Origin: Pacificitalea sp040119125
GTDB lineage: Bacteria > Pseudomonadota > Alphaproteobacteria > Rhodobacterales > Rhodobacteraceae
Direction: 5' to 3'
DNA length: 64,000 nt
NCBI GenBank assembly: GCA_040119125.1
Contig: JBEDTR010000008.1
Span: 124,001-188,000, forward strand
Shown here piece after piece: positions 8,116 through 16,683 of this stretch; the first letter of the stretch is position 1, and every line of letters begins with the position of its first letter. The notes below the pieces were generated by a model, which did not search any database, had not been told where the DNA came from, and saw only the letters and a list, made by a program, of their open reading frames with translations. The position numbers were made by a program, and so were the translations under genes.

Positions 8116-8961
8116 ATGCGCCGTTCCGTCGACCTGACCCTCGCCCTGTGCCTGATCCCGGTGGTCCTGCCGTTGATTTGCCTCATCGGCTTGGCTTTGT
8201 TGACCGTGCAGGGGCGCCCCGTGTTCTTCGTTTCCGAGCGTATGCGCGGTGTAGATCGCGGTTTTCCACTCATCAAGTTCCGCACGATGACGCCCAGCGC
8301 TGCGCTTCCCGGCCCCTGCGGCGGCGGCATGTTGCGGCGGGTTACGCCACTTGGGCGCTGGCTGCGGCGCAGTCGGCTCGATGAATTGCCGCAACTGTGG
8401 AATATCCTGAGGGGCGACATGTCATTCGTTGGCCCCCGTCCACCGCTGCGTCAGCATGTGGCCCTGTTTCAAGACGACTATCGCGTCCTTTTGGCTGACC
8501 GACCGGGCCTCACCGGACTAGCGACACTGACCTGTTATCGCTGGGAGGAGCGCCTGCTGTCGCGCAGTTCCTCCGCCATCGACACAGAACAGACTTACCT
8601 GCGTCAGTGTCTGCCACGGAAGTTACGGATCGACCGGGTTTACCGTAATCAACGCAGCCTGCGCTGGGATCTTTGGCTGATGCTCGCCACTGTGCTCCGC
8701 ACCCTGCCCCCCTGCGGTGTTGGTCGGCGTCAGGCCACGATCAGAATGGCCGCCTCAAGCCCGGTTAAATCGGTCAGGCCCAACAGGGTGACTGAATTGC
8801 CATTTCCAAAATCTAACACAGCAGAGCCATCGAGGATCGTCGCGTGGGCATCCACCACTGCGGACCCGGCAATCCCGGTTCCCACCAGATTCGCTGACAA
8901 GAACAGGCGATCCTCGCCCAGCACGAAATCCTCAATCTGGTCGCGCCCCATATCGTCGTAG
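8116..8961 (+). CDS. Sugar transferase initiating polysaccharide synthesis (undecaprenyl-phosphate type), with unusual tail
   Basis: Residues 1 to about 205 match the bacterial sugar transferase family (WcaJ/ExoY catalytic part): one N-terminal membrane helix (RRSVDLTLALCLIPVVLPLI), GRPVFFVSERM, LIKFRTM, LDELPQLWNILRGDMSFVGPRP and RPGLTGLATL. Such enzymes load the first sugar phosphate on undecaprenyl phosphate. ATG 8116 is preferred over GTG 8104 because GGTGGAG sits six bases upstream. The frame does not stop where the family ends; about 77 further residues are antisense to the 3' end of the RTX gene and look like non-natural protein. A lost stop or a slip in the C-run at about 8705-8712 is possible. 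Confidence 0.88.
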   Translation: MRRSVDLTLALCLIPVVLPLICLIGLALLTVQGRPVFFVSERMRGVDRGFPLIKFRTMTPSAALPGPCGGGMLRRVTPLGRWLRRSRLDELPQLWNILRGDMSFVGPRPPLRQHVALFQDDYRVLLADRPGLTGLATLTCYRWEERLLSRSSSAIDTEQTYLRQCLPRKLRIDRVYRNQRSLRWDLWLMLATVLRTLPPCGVGRRQATIRMAASSPVKSVRPNRVTELPFPKSNTAEPSRIVAWASTTADPAIPVPTRFADKNRRSSPSTKSSIWSRPISS

Positions 8962-11417
8962 AAAACGAAGATGTCCCAACCTCCACCGCCCAGCAGGTAA
9001 TCCGCGCCCGCCTCGCCGCTCAGCCTGTCATTGCCGTTGCCGCCATTCAGGATATCGGCGTCATCCCCACCAAACAGCCGATCATGCCCGGCATTCCCGA
9101 TCAGCCGGTCGCGGCCTGTTCCGCCTGACAACGTGCTGCTGCCACCTCCATCATAGATCACATCGGCACCGGCCCCCCCGACAAGGCTGTTGCTGCCCTC
9201 TGTGCCAATTAGCGTATCATCGCCATCCTCGCCCACCAGCCGGTCGGCGCCGCCGCCGCCGATCAATCGGTCGTTGCCGCGGCCGCCGTTGAGGATATCG
9301 CCTCCATTGCCGCCCGACAGGATGTCATGTCCGTGACTGCCGATCAGCGTGTCCGCGCCGTCGCGACCCATCAGGAAATCATTGCCCTGCCCGCCGATCA
9401 GAAGATTGTCCGCAGCGTCACCGCGCAAATCATCCGCCAGAACCGATCCTCGCAAGCCTTCAATCCCGCGGTACACATCGCCGCTCGCCGCACCTCCATT
9501 CTGATCCGGCATCATGAGGTCCGCTTGCACTGCACCGTCCCCGCTATAATCGGCAGTATCTATTCCCTCGCCGCCGTCCAGCCAGTCGTTTCCAAGCCCG
9601 CCTTGCAGGGTGTCGGCACCTCCACCGCCCAACAGGCGGTCATCCCCGTTCCCGCCGCGAAGCTCATTGGCGTCAGCATCCCCGGTCATGGTATCCGCAT
9701 GATCCGTTCCGGTCACAATCTCGATCGAGATCAACCGATCGCCGGCCGCCGATCCGCCATTGGCGGCCTGCTGCGCAAGGTTCAGCGCCACCCCAACATC
9801 CGCCCCGTCATAGCTCACATGGTCGACGCCCATGCCGCCATCGAGAAGGTCGGCTCCATGACTCCACTCAATGAAATCGTTGCCATCCCCGGCCGAAATC
9901 TCGTCCGGTCGGCTGGTCCCAATCATGCTGTCATTGCCGCCACTGCCCACGATTACCGTCGGCGTAACGGTTGTCAGTGCACTACGATCTGCGTTGAAGA
10001 TCAGCGCATGCGCCACATCTTCCGCCGTCATCGGCGTACGATCTACATGTATCAGGCGGATCTTCTCATCCCCGATAACAAGCCGGATGCCTGTGGCGTT
10101 GGTCTCATAACCGATCTGGCTGACGTGGTAGAGTTGAGAATAACGTGACAGATCCACCTGATCCACGGCCGGATCAAAGTCCCGGACGGTGTCGAACTCG
10201 CCATCATCTCGAAAAACAAAGATATCAGCGCCGCCCCCACCTGTCAGGTCGTCGCGCCCACTGCCATCCACGATGATGTCATCACCATCACCCGCGTAAA
10301 TTACATCGCCCCCATCCCGCGCAACCAGCACATCGTCGGCGTCGCCGCCATCGCGCGAAGCATCTGACCCGATCCGGGTCATACCCAGCTCTGGCAGGTC
10401 GAGCGCGATCTGGGTCAGCCCCCGTTCTCCGGCCCCGAGCGCAATCAATTGCACACCATTCGCCGTGTCGACGAAGGCCAGCTGGGTCACACCGGTTAGC
10501 GCCGTGTCGGCCTCATCGATCAGAACCGCCTCAACGTGGAAGCCCCCGTCAGGCAACAACCGCATTAACGTCACGCCGCCATCCGATCCGGCCACCGCAC
10601 CGAAGGCCTGTCCCTCCAACACAATCCAATCCATTGCAACCGCGCCGCCAAACCGCGTCGCCAGGTCATCAACGACTTGGTCAACCGGGGTCAAAATTCC
10701 GTCGGCCTCGATACGGAGCGAGGTCAATGAACCAGACCCCTGTGAAGCGACGACCAAATAACTGCTCCCTCCGACATCGACGATATCAAGGGCGGTCGGT
10801 CGGTTGATCGGCAGCCACCCTCCCGCGCCCAGCGTGTCGACCTCGTGCAACTCACCATCGGCACTCAGGCGAAATGCTGACACGCCGTGTTCTGTTGCCG
10901 AAGCTGCAAAGACGTAATCTGCATTGCCAATTTTCGTATGGGTCAACGCCGACACGGCTGCCAGATGGGTGGTCGGACCATCCTGCATCTGGCTCAGCTG
11001 ATGGAAGATGCCTGCGGTCTCTGCCAACACACTTAGGCCCGCGCCGGTTTGCGGGCTGGCGATTAAGATCCGTCCCGATGCTGTTTCGACGGCAAGCACG
11101 GTGACCGAGTCCGAGGCGAAACCGCTGCGTTGATCGTAGAGCGTTTGGCTATCACCAGCGGCAAGCGCGCCGAGCGACGTCAGGTCTAACTGCATCTCGC
11201 GCGATCCGACTTGAAAAGATGTCAGCCCCGTCGTCCCCGCACTATAGTCTCTGTCAAAGCCGTTTGCCTCGATGCCAGACCCATCTAGATCCGTCGTGAA
11301 ACGTTGTTGCGAGACCGGATCGAAAAGCGTCAGGCTGCCTGACTCGCTGATATGAAATCGCGCCTGAGGGCCGAATCCCTGTAAGTCTTCTTGCCAGATC
11401 GTCGTTATATGTCGCAC
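8730..11417 (-). CDS. Large RTX calcium-binding protein with propeller-like N-terminus
   Basis: An 895-residue protein. Residues about 60-340 have repeated blades (SVTVLAVETASGRILIAS, DYVFAASATEHGVSAFRLSADGEL, SYLVVASQGSGSLTSLRI) resembling YVTN/lactonase-type beta-propellers. From about 355 to the end are glycine- and aspartate-rich nonapeptides (GGxGxDxL), which bind calcium in a parallel beta-roll. There is no Sec signal; such proteins leave through type I secretion using a C-terminal signal. No type I exporter lies in the window. The start is a GTG at 11417. The last 232 bases overlap the sugar transferase frame tail to tail. Function of the propeller is unknown. Confidence 0.88.
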   Translation of the reverse strand: MRHITTIWQEDLQGFGPQARFHISESGSLTLFDPVSQQRFTTDLDGSGIEANGFDRDYSAGTTGLTSFQVGSREMQLDLTSLGALAAGDSQTLYDQRSGFASDSVTVLAVETASGRILIASPQTGAGLSVLAETAGIFHQLSQMQDGPTTHLAAVSALTHTKIGNADYVFAASATEHGVSAFRLSADGELHEVDTLGAGGWLPINRPTALDIVDVGGSSYLVVASQGSGSLTSLRIEADGILTPVDQVVDDLATRFGGAVAMDWIVLEGQAFGAVAGSDGGVTLMRLLPDGGFHVEAVLIDEADTALTGVTQLAFVDTANGVQLIALGAGERGLTQIALDLPELGMTRIGSDASRDGGDADDVLVARDGGDVIYAGDGDDIIVDGSGRDDLTGGGGADIFVFRDDGEFDTVRDFDPAVDQVDLSRYSQLYHVSQIGYETNATGIRLVIGDEKIRLIHVDRTPMTAEDVAHALIFNADRSALTTVTPTVIVGSGGNDSMIGTSRPDEISAGDGNDFIEWSHGADLLDGGMGVDHVSYDGADVGVALNLAQQAANGGSAAGDRLISIEIVTGTDHADTMTGDADANELRGGNGDDRLLGGGGADTLQGGLGNDWLDGGEGIDTADYSGDGAVQADLMMPDQNGGAASGDVYRGIEGLRGSVLADDLRGDAADNLLIGGQGNDFLMGRDGADTLIGSHGHDILSGGNGGDILNGGRGNDRLIGGGGADRLVGEDGDDTLIGTEGSNSLVGGAGADVIYDGGGSSTLSGGTGRDRLIGNAGHDRLFGGDDADILNGGNGNDRLSGEAGADYLLGGGGWDIFVFYDDMGRDQIEDFVLGEDRLFLSANLVGTGIAGSAVVDAHATILDGSAVLDFGNGNSVTLLGLTDLTGLEAAILIVA

Positions 11418-11534
11418 AAATCACCCGCCTTTTTGTCTCGCTCAGCATCGAGCGAGGTCGCGCCGGGGCCACGACGGGATTACGGCGGGTGGAAGGCTAT
11501 TGGCCTGATTTTTCTTAAAAACATCCAGACGGCG

Positions 11535-12521
11535 TCACGCTGCATGATAAAAACTCCGCGCCATGTCCGTCCAGATTTCCCATGTAAGATCATCTCGACA
11601 CAGCCAACCGTCGGTCTGGGTTGGGGTAATGCTAAAGGCCGCATCCTGAGCGTGATAGGCCTCCTCAAGCAGCTGGTTCGATTTCGCAAACTTCTGATCT
11701 AACCGGTTAATTTCCTCCCAGTTAAAAATGCAATTCTTTCCGGCTCCGTAGCGCTTTTGGACCCGCTCCCCGACCCACTTTAGCAAAGCGCGATCCGGCA
11801 CATCCGGCAACGTAAGGCGCCTTGCGATTAACGATGCAAGCGGATCCGGTGAGATATTCGCCTCCGAGGTCGGCAGTGATGAGAAGGCGGAAAGTGGCAG
11901 GTCGAGCCCCGCCAAACGGCAAAAGCCCCCTAGCAGCCCGCCCGCTTGCCGCCGGAGGTGATGGTAGTCTGCTAAACGTATGCTATCGCAAGGAAAGGCT
12001 TCGAGAAGTCGCTGATAAATCTCTAAATGGTCGAGCGAAATTCCCGAAGCCAATCCTGTGCTCAATGCATGCTCTACAAAGCGCTCCACCGGGGGAGCGC
12101 CGCTGGTCTTTGCACGCTGCAACCAAATCGATTGAGCAAGTTCAACCTGATGACGCACGACATACACAATGGTGACGGATTCAAAAGCTGCGCAAAGCGC
12201 GGCGAGTGCGGGTAGATCCACTGCCTGCGGGGCAACCCGAGAGAACGGCTCCGCGCTAAGGATGACAGGCCCGTCATGTCCGGCCATATCCGCAATGAAG
12301 CGTTTCCAAAGTCCTGCGGCCCCCGCATCACCGAACCAATGAGGCTCAATCTCAGGCATATCGATCCACGGTGCCGCCAAAATGTGATGCGCCGGATTCG
12401 GGCCTAAGTCAGGATAAATCACCCCATTCTTCGCCAGCAGATCGCGATTCCTGTGCAAAATGCGTTGCAAATAGCTGGTGCCAGTTTTGTGAGCCCCGAT
12501 ATGGAGAATTAACCGTGCCAT
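11535..12521 (-). CDS. P-loop sulfotransferase-like protein (first of two)
   Basis: A 328-residue protein beginning MARLILHIGAHKTGTSYLQ. The HKTGTSYLQ at residues 11-19 matches the 5'-phosphosulfate binding loop of PAPS-dependent sulfotransferases, and VVRHQVELAQSIW (Arg123, Ser131) matches the 3'-phosphate motif. Many bacterial relatives are annotated only as hypothetical. With a glycan enzyme and capsule export genes in the same operon, the likely acceptor is a surface polysaccharide sugar (inference). It starts 13 bases inside the previous gene, suggesting coupled translation. It is the last gene of the minus-strand operon. Confidence 0.8.
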   Translation of the reverse strand: MARLILHIGAHKTGTSYLQRILHRNRDLLAKNGVIYPDLGPNPAHHILAAPWIDMPEIEPHWFGDAGAAGLWKRFIADMAGHDGPVILSAEPFSRVAPQAVDLPALAALCAAFESVTIVYVVRHQVELAQSIWLQRAKTSGAPPVERFVEHALSTGLASGISLDHLEIYQRLLEAFPCDSIRLADYHHLRRQAGGLLGGFCRLAGLDLPLSAFSSLPTSEANISPDPLASLIARRLTLPDVPDRALLKWVGERVQKRYGAGKNCIFNWEEINRLDQKFAKSNQLLEEAYHAQDAAFSITPTQTDGWLCRDDLTWEIWTDMARSFYHAA

Positions 12522-13516
12522 CGATGGGCTCCTTCAGCGGTATCGCGCAACAAGTGAGATGCGATTGCCGGCCAGACTTCTGGAGGCACCTGCCCTCGAA
12601 ATACAAGGTCGGCCGAGGGAAGCGGCACGATACTGAAACCCGGCTGCACGGGCTGCACCATCGTAGCCAATTGCGCATTTGATGCCGCGAACTGATGTGT
12701 AATTTGACGAAGCTCTGGCCGCGTGAACAACGTCGTGCGACGTTGGGGCGGCAGACCTTCTCGCAAATGCGATTGGACCAGCGCAACCAGATCAGGCCTT
12801 GCACGCTCAGGTGCTGAAACTCGGTTTGCGAGCAAGCTTGCCAATGGCATGGGCGAGGGATTTGAATGCCCCTGGATGAAAGGTTCCAGTTCATCCGGGC
12901 CAAACGGCACGCCGAGGATGTTTAAAAACGCGCCCACGATACCTGAGGCCTGGCGCACCGCATCTTCGTAGGAAATCAATTTGATTTCTGAAGCGGCAAA
13001 TCCGGTGCGGAAATGTCTATAGAGCGCTGCGTAATCGAGTGCGAGGCCATCAACCACGCCTCTCTGCAACGCGGAAGACAGAAACATTCTCAATGGACCG
13101 GGATGTCGCTCGGCGGAGATTTGTTGGTAGACGGATTGCAGAAAACCAGCTTGGCTTCGCATGCCGCAGATGAGCTCGACGCGATCAAAATCAGACACTA
13201 ATTCGCGCAAATCTGCCATATCGACCCGCGCCGGAAACAGGCGTGACAGCTCCTCGGAAGATACGAACACGGCATTGGATCCCCGCGCATGTGCCCGAGC
13301 TAACCTTTGCCACGCGCGCCGTGGAGCGCGAATTGCGTAAGGCGGCGGCAGGTTAATCCATGCGCTCGCCAATCCATGCTGACCACGGCACTTCCCGATC
13401 CACGGCACAACCACGCCGTGCCGTTTAAGAAGCTTTCGATTATGATAGAATATATCTTGAATATGCGTGGTCGCCGTCTTGTGCATTCCCACATGAATCA
13501 CGATGCGGGAGGTCAT
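12509..13516 (-). CDS. P-loop sulfotransferase-like protein (second of two)
   Basis: A 335-residue paralogue of the following gene: MTSRIVIHVGMHKTATTHIQ carries the phosphosulfate loop at residues 12-20, and CGMRSQAGFLQSVYQQ supplies Arg120 and Ser128 of the 3'-phosphate site. The two proteins align along most of their length but are clearly divergent, so they probably act on different positions or sugars. It overlaps the WbsX-type gene upstream by four bases (ATGA) and the next sulfotransferase by 13 bases, which places all in one operon with the exporter permease. Confidence 0.8.
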   Translation of the reverse strand: MTSRIVIHVGMHKTATTHIQDIFYHNRKLLKRHGVVVPWIGKCRGQHGLASAWINLPPPYAIRAPRRAWQRLARAHARGSNAVFVSSEELSRLFPARVDMADLRELVSDFDRVELICGMRSQAGFLQSVYQQISAERHPGPLRMFLSSALQRGVVDGLALDYAALYRHFRTGFAASEIKLISYEDAVRQASGIVGAFLNILGVPFGPDELEPFIQGHSNPSPMPLASLLANRVSAPERARPDLVALVQSHLREGLPPQRRTTLFTRPELRQITHQFAASNAQLATMVQPVQPGFSIVPLPSADLVFRGQVPPEVWPAIASHLLRDTAEGAHRWHG

Positions 13517-15783
13517 TGGCGGTCGACCCCGCAGGACCGGATAGCGGCTAGCGCGCGAATATTCGCGTCAGCGTAGCGTTCCGTCGGTTCGAGCATTGCG
13601 CACTCGGCCCACTCGTTCCAGGCATTCACAAAGAGTTCCCGTCGGTAGGATTTGGGAATTCGGTATCGAACAATTCGGTCGAGCCAACGTGCAAATCCGG
13701 CCGGGGTCGCGCCATGAGCGATATGCGCAGCCAACCCCCGACGAGCGGTATTGTCCCACCCCGGCATGATGCCCGCAATTGTGTTTGTTGGAAGTGTCGC
13801 GATGTAATCAGGGTCATTGGCCGTCGCGGCTAACCCCGCATAGTCATAAATCAAGCCCTTAAAACCTGGTGTGAGGCGGATGCTGGAATCGTTTCCGGTT
13901 GAGCCACCGACGCGATAATCCTGCGGGCGAACAACTCCGTGCGGCGGCATTTCTATCCAGAAGTCGAAAAGTTCGTCGGCGAGAGGTGCGTCCACCTCCA
14001 AGTGGAAGCGCACCGCCCCCAGTTCGACCTCGCCGATCCCCAGCGAACGCCAGGTTTCCCGCATTTCGGCAACAGCGCCGGCGGGGTCCGGCATGTCATC
14101 AGGTCGGTAAATGACGAACCGCGGGCGGGTGCCGTCGGGGCGCTGATATCTGTGATCGCGCATATAGGGCGCAACGTTTTGAGCCAATGCTCGTGCGAAG
14201 CCCGCCGTGTAACTTTGGTCCAAAAGAACCTCGCCGCTGAGCCCGTCCCAATTGCGACGCCAGCTTTCATTGGCCCAACACAGATAGAATGGAAATTCGA
14301 CGTCGGTGGCGCAGAGCCGGTCTATCGGGGCCTCAAGGATCCTTCGACCATCGAACCAATAGTGGTAAACACAGAATGCATCGACACCCGCGCGCTGACG
14401 CAAGGCGTTCTGCTCGGCCATCACCTCGGGCAGGCGAAGGTCGTAATGCCCTAGCTCGCCGGGCAGCACTGGCTGCCCATGCCCTACAAATGCTGGCTCC
14501 GCGCGCGCGACATTAGTCCATTCGGTAAATCCCTTACCCCACCATGCGTCATTTTCCGCCACCGGGTGGAACTGTGGCAGGTAGAAAGCCGACACATAAT
14601 GAGGCGCGTGGCGTGGCGTGATTTTGCGTCCCTGGTCCAGCTCGGTCGAGTGCACGCTGCGCCGGTCTGCGGTCTGCGCAAGATAGCCCAATGCCCGCTC
14701 CATCGCGTGAGCCGAAGTGCCGTCGACCTGCGCTTGCTCCGGCTCGAAGTCATGAGCACGCAGACGCATGCCCCGGATCATGTCGATCATCATCGGCTTC
14801 AGCCAGTAGATCGACCCTGCTGGAAACTTCAGCTTCTGTGCATCCATCGGCAATTCCAACCGAGCGAGCAATTCGGCGGCACGCCCTGCATTGCTACCCC
14901 ACCAATCTGTGCCGGTAAAAATCTGGCCGTCCGCCACCCAGAACGCGGCCTCGGGATCGTCTAGAAAGCGCTGCAGGCGAGGCTTGGTTTTCGCGGAAAG
15001 AATTCCCTCCACTAGATGCTGTCGCCACGCATCCCCATCATCCCGATGGGGAGATTTCTTAGAATGTATTTTGCACACGGCGTCATATCCCGCGAGCGTT
15101 CCAGAATTTACGAGATGCACAAATGGAAACACATCACGGCCATGATTTGGCACCGGGTGGATCACTGCATCAGGGAATTCGTGACGCACACGGTTAGGCA
15201 AGTCACATGAGGCATTGGTAAATCGGACATAGGTAACGTAAATGTCCGCGTCGACTCCCGATAGGTTAATCGCATTGACGAATTCATCCCATATATCGTG
15301 GTAATAGAGGTGAACTACGATCGCAAAGCGCCGTTTCCGTGAGAGTGGACGCAGGATCGGCAAGGGCACGGGATCGGTTTGGTGCGGCGAGGGCATCTCC
15401 TTCGTAACCCGCTGCTCGTGGCGACCAAATCGAATGTAATGTTTAAATGGCTGCTGCACCTTGTTCGTCAGGTCGGGATTACAACGCAAATAAGCGCGCG
15501 GACAGAAATCTGGATTAGGCCGCAGACCCAAGGCTTCGCCTTTCAAAGCAAAATGACGCTCGGGGAATAACCAACATAGCGGATGCATGCGGGGATTGGT
15601 GCCGCGGTAAAAATGTCGGTCGAACAAGTCAGACCTGACGATTTCCCGGGCATAGTCCCGCGCCGCCCCATAGGGGATTAGCAATTTTATCGCCGTGTTG
15701 ATACGGCTACGCAGGGCAGACATGCGTCGTATCCATCCATTTTTAGCGAGTTCGGTCCAGCTCGAAGAAAAACCCAAAATCAT
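13513..15783 (-). CDS. RgpF/WbsX-type polysaccharide biosynthesis protein
   Basis: A 756-residue two-domain protein. The N-terminal half resembles RgpF (rhamnan synthesis F): FAIVVHLYYHDIWDEFVNAINLSGVDADIYVT, then PNHGRDVFPFV and VCKIHSKKSPHR. The C-terminal half is of the WbsX family, with YLPQFHPVAENDAWWGKGFTEW, FYLCWANESW and NAWNEWAE. Both are found in O-antigen, capsule and rhamnan clusters. The longest frame starts at 15954 inside the permease gene; ATG 15783 is chosen because it forms an ATGA overlap with the permease stop. The sugar specificity cannot be read from the sequence. Confidence 0.87.
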   Translation of the reverse strand: MILGFSSSWTELAKNGWIRRMSALRSRINTAIKLLIPYGAARDYAREIVRSDLFDRHFYRGTNPRMHPLCWLFPERHFALKGEALGLRPNPDFCPRAYLRCNPDLTNKVQQPFKHYIRFGRHEQRVTKEMPSPHQTDPVPLPILRPLSRKRRFAIVVHLYYHDIWDEFVNAINLSGVDADIYVTYVRFTNASCDLPNRVRHEFPDAVIHPVPNHGRDVFPFVHLVNSGTLAGYDAVCKIHSKKSPHRDDGDAWRQHLVEGILSAKTKPRLQRFLDDPEAAFWVADGQIFTGTDWWGSNAGRAAELLARLELPMDAQKLKFPAGSIYWLKPMMIDMIRGMRLRAHDFEPEQAQVDGTSAHAMERALGYLAQTADRRSVHSTELDQGRKITPRHAPHYVSAFYLPQFHPVAENDAWWGKGFTEWTNVARAEPAFVGHGQPVLPGELGHYDLRLPEVMAEQNALRQRAGVDAFCVYHYWFDGRRILEAPIDRLCATDVEFPFYLCWANESWRRNWDGLSGEVLLDQSYTAGFARALAQNVAPYMRDHRYQRPDGTRPRFVIYRPDDMPDPAGAVAEMRETWRSLGIGEVELGAVRFHLEVDAPLADELFDFWIEMPPHGVVRPQDYRVGGSTGNDSSIRLTPGFKGLIYDYAGLAATANDPDYIATLPTNTIAGIMPGWDNTARRGLAAHIAHGATPAGFARWLDRIVRYRIPKSYRRELFVNAWNEWAECAMLEPTERYADANIRALAAIRSCGVDRQ

Positions 15784-16595
15784 TTTAAAAGTATTTCCTT
15801 GTGATGCGTGGCGAGCAGAAAAAGCCCAAGGGTCAACAGGCCGATGACCCAGCCGGTGACATAGAGAGGGCTCGCGGAAACTGCGTCGTAGCTTGTGAAA
15901 AACGCGGATCGAGACAGGCTGGTGATATGCGCTAGAGGGTTCAGCATCAGCCACTCGCGATACCGCTCAGGCAGGTCTTCGGGCAGGAAGAGGACCGCCG
16001 AAATGAGAAACATGGGCCGGTTTGCGATGGCCCAAACCCGCTCCCAAACCGGGAAGCTGGTAATGAGAAAGCAGTTTACACAACCGACGCCCAGGGCGAG
16101 GCCGGACGCGAGCAACAGCGTCAATCCGACCCCCGCAACATCGATACGCGGCACCAAATTGAACACGACAACGATGCCCGTCATAACGACGGCCAGCACC
16201 AGAATTTGCGTCATCAGATTGAGAATGAAGCGCGCCAATACCGCGTCGAGATAGGACACACGCGGGTATTCCAACAGTGGGCGCGAAAAACGCAGAGCGG
16301 CCGAAACCTGCATCGACACGGTCATGTAAAGGCTGAATGGCAAGAAGCCAGTCGCATAGAAATAGGAAAAATTGTCCCCCAGACCTGGGGCCCTCAAAAT
16401 GAATGAAAAAGCGACGCTCATTAGCGCGATGGCGGCGACCGGTTCGACGACGGCCCAAAGGTAGCCGCCCGGAGACCGACCATAGGTCGATGACATTTCC
16501 CGCAGGATCAGCGCAGGAATTGTGCGGAACGCAGCGCGGGCTCCACCGGATAGAACGGCAGGCCGGGCAGCAGGAGGCAAGGTTAATGTGGTCAT
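15780..16595 (-). CDS. Capsule/polysaccharide ABC exporter permease (KpsM-like)
   Basis: A 271-residue membrane protein of the ABC-2 polysaccharide export family: an amphipathic N-terminus (LILREMSSTYGRSPGGYLWAVVEPV), six predicted helices and a C-terminal HHKEILLK. The GRSPGGYLW segment is typical of KpsM/CtrC-type permeases. It moves lipid-linked polysaccharide across the inner membrane with an ATPase partner, which is encoded by the divergent operon on the other side of an 88-base gap. First gene of the minus-strand operon that continues into the RgpF/WbsX protein and two sulfotransferases. Confidence 0.93.
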   Translation of the reverse strand: MTTLTLPPAARPAVLSGGARAAFRTIPALILREMSSTYGRSPGGYLWAVVEPVAAIALMSVAFSFILRAPGLGDNFSYFYATGFLPFSLYMTVSMQVSAALRFSRPLLEYPRVSYLDAVLARFILNLMTQILVLAVVMTGIVVVFNLVPRIDVAGVGLTLLLASGLALGVGCVNCFLITSFPVWERVWAIANRPMFLISAVLFLPEDLPERYREWLMLNPLAHITSLSRSAFFTSYDAVSASPLYVTGWVIGLLTLGLFLLATHHKEILLK

Positions 16596-16683
16596 GCAGG
16601 CTCCGGTAACGGGGCGGTAATCGGTTCCTGCCTAGACTGCCTCCAGATTGGTTGTGATCCAGTTAACCAGCGGAGGCTTGAAC

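Noticed and set aside
8980..9900. Short repeated DNA units within the RTX gene that look like a tandem repeat array
   Set aside because: They encode the GGxGxDxL nonapeptides and diverge at the DNA level; they are protein repeats, not a CRISPR or satellite array.
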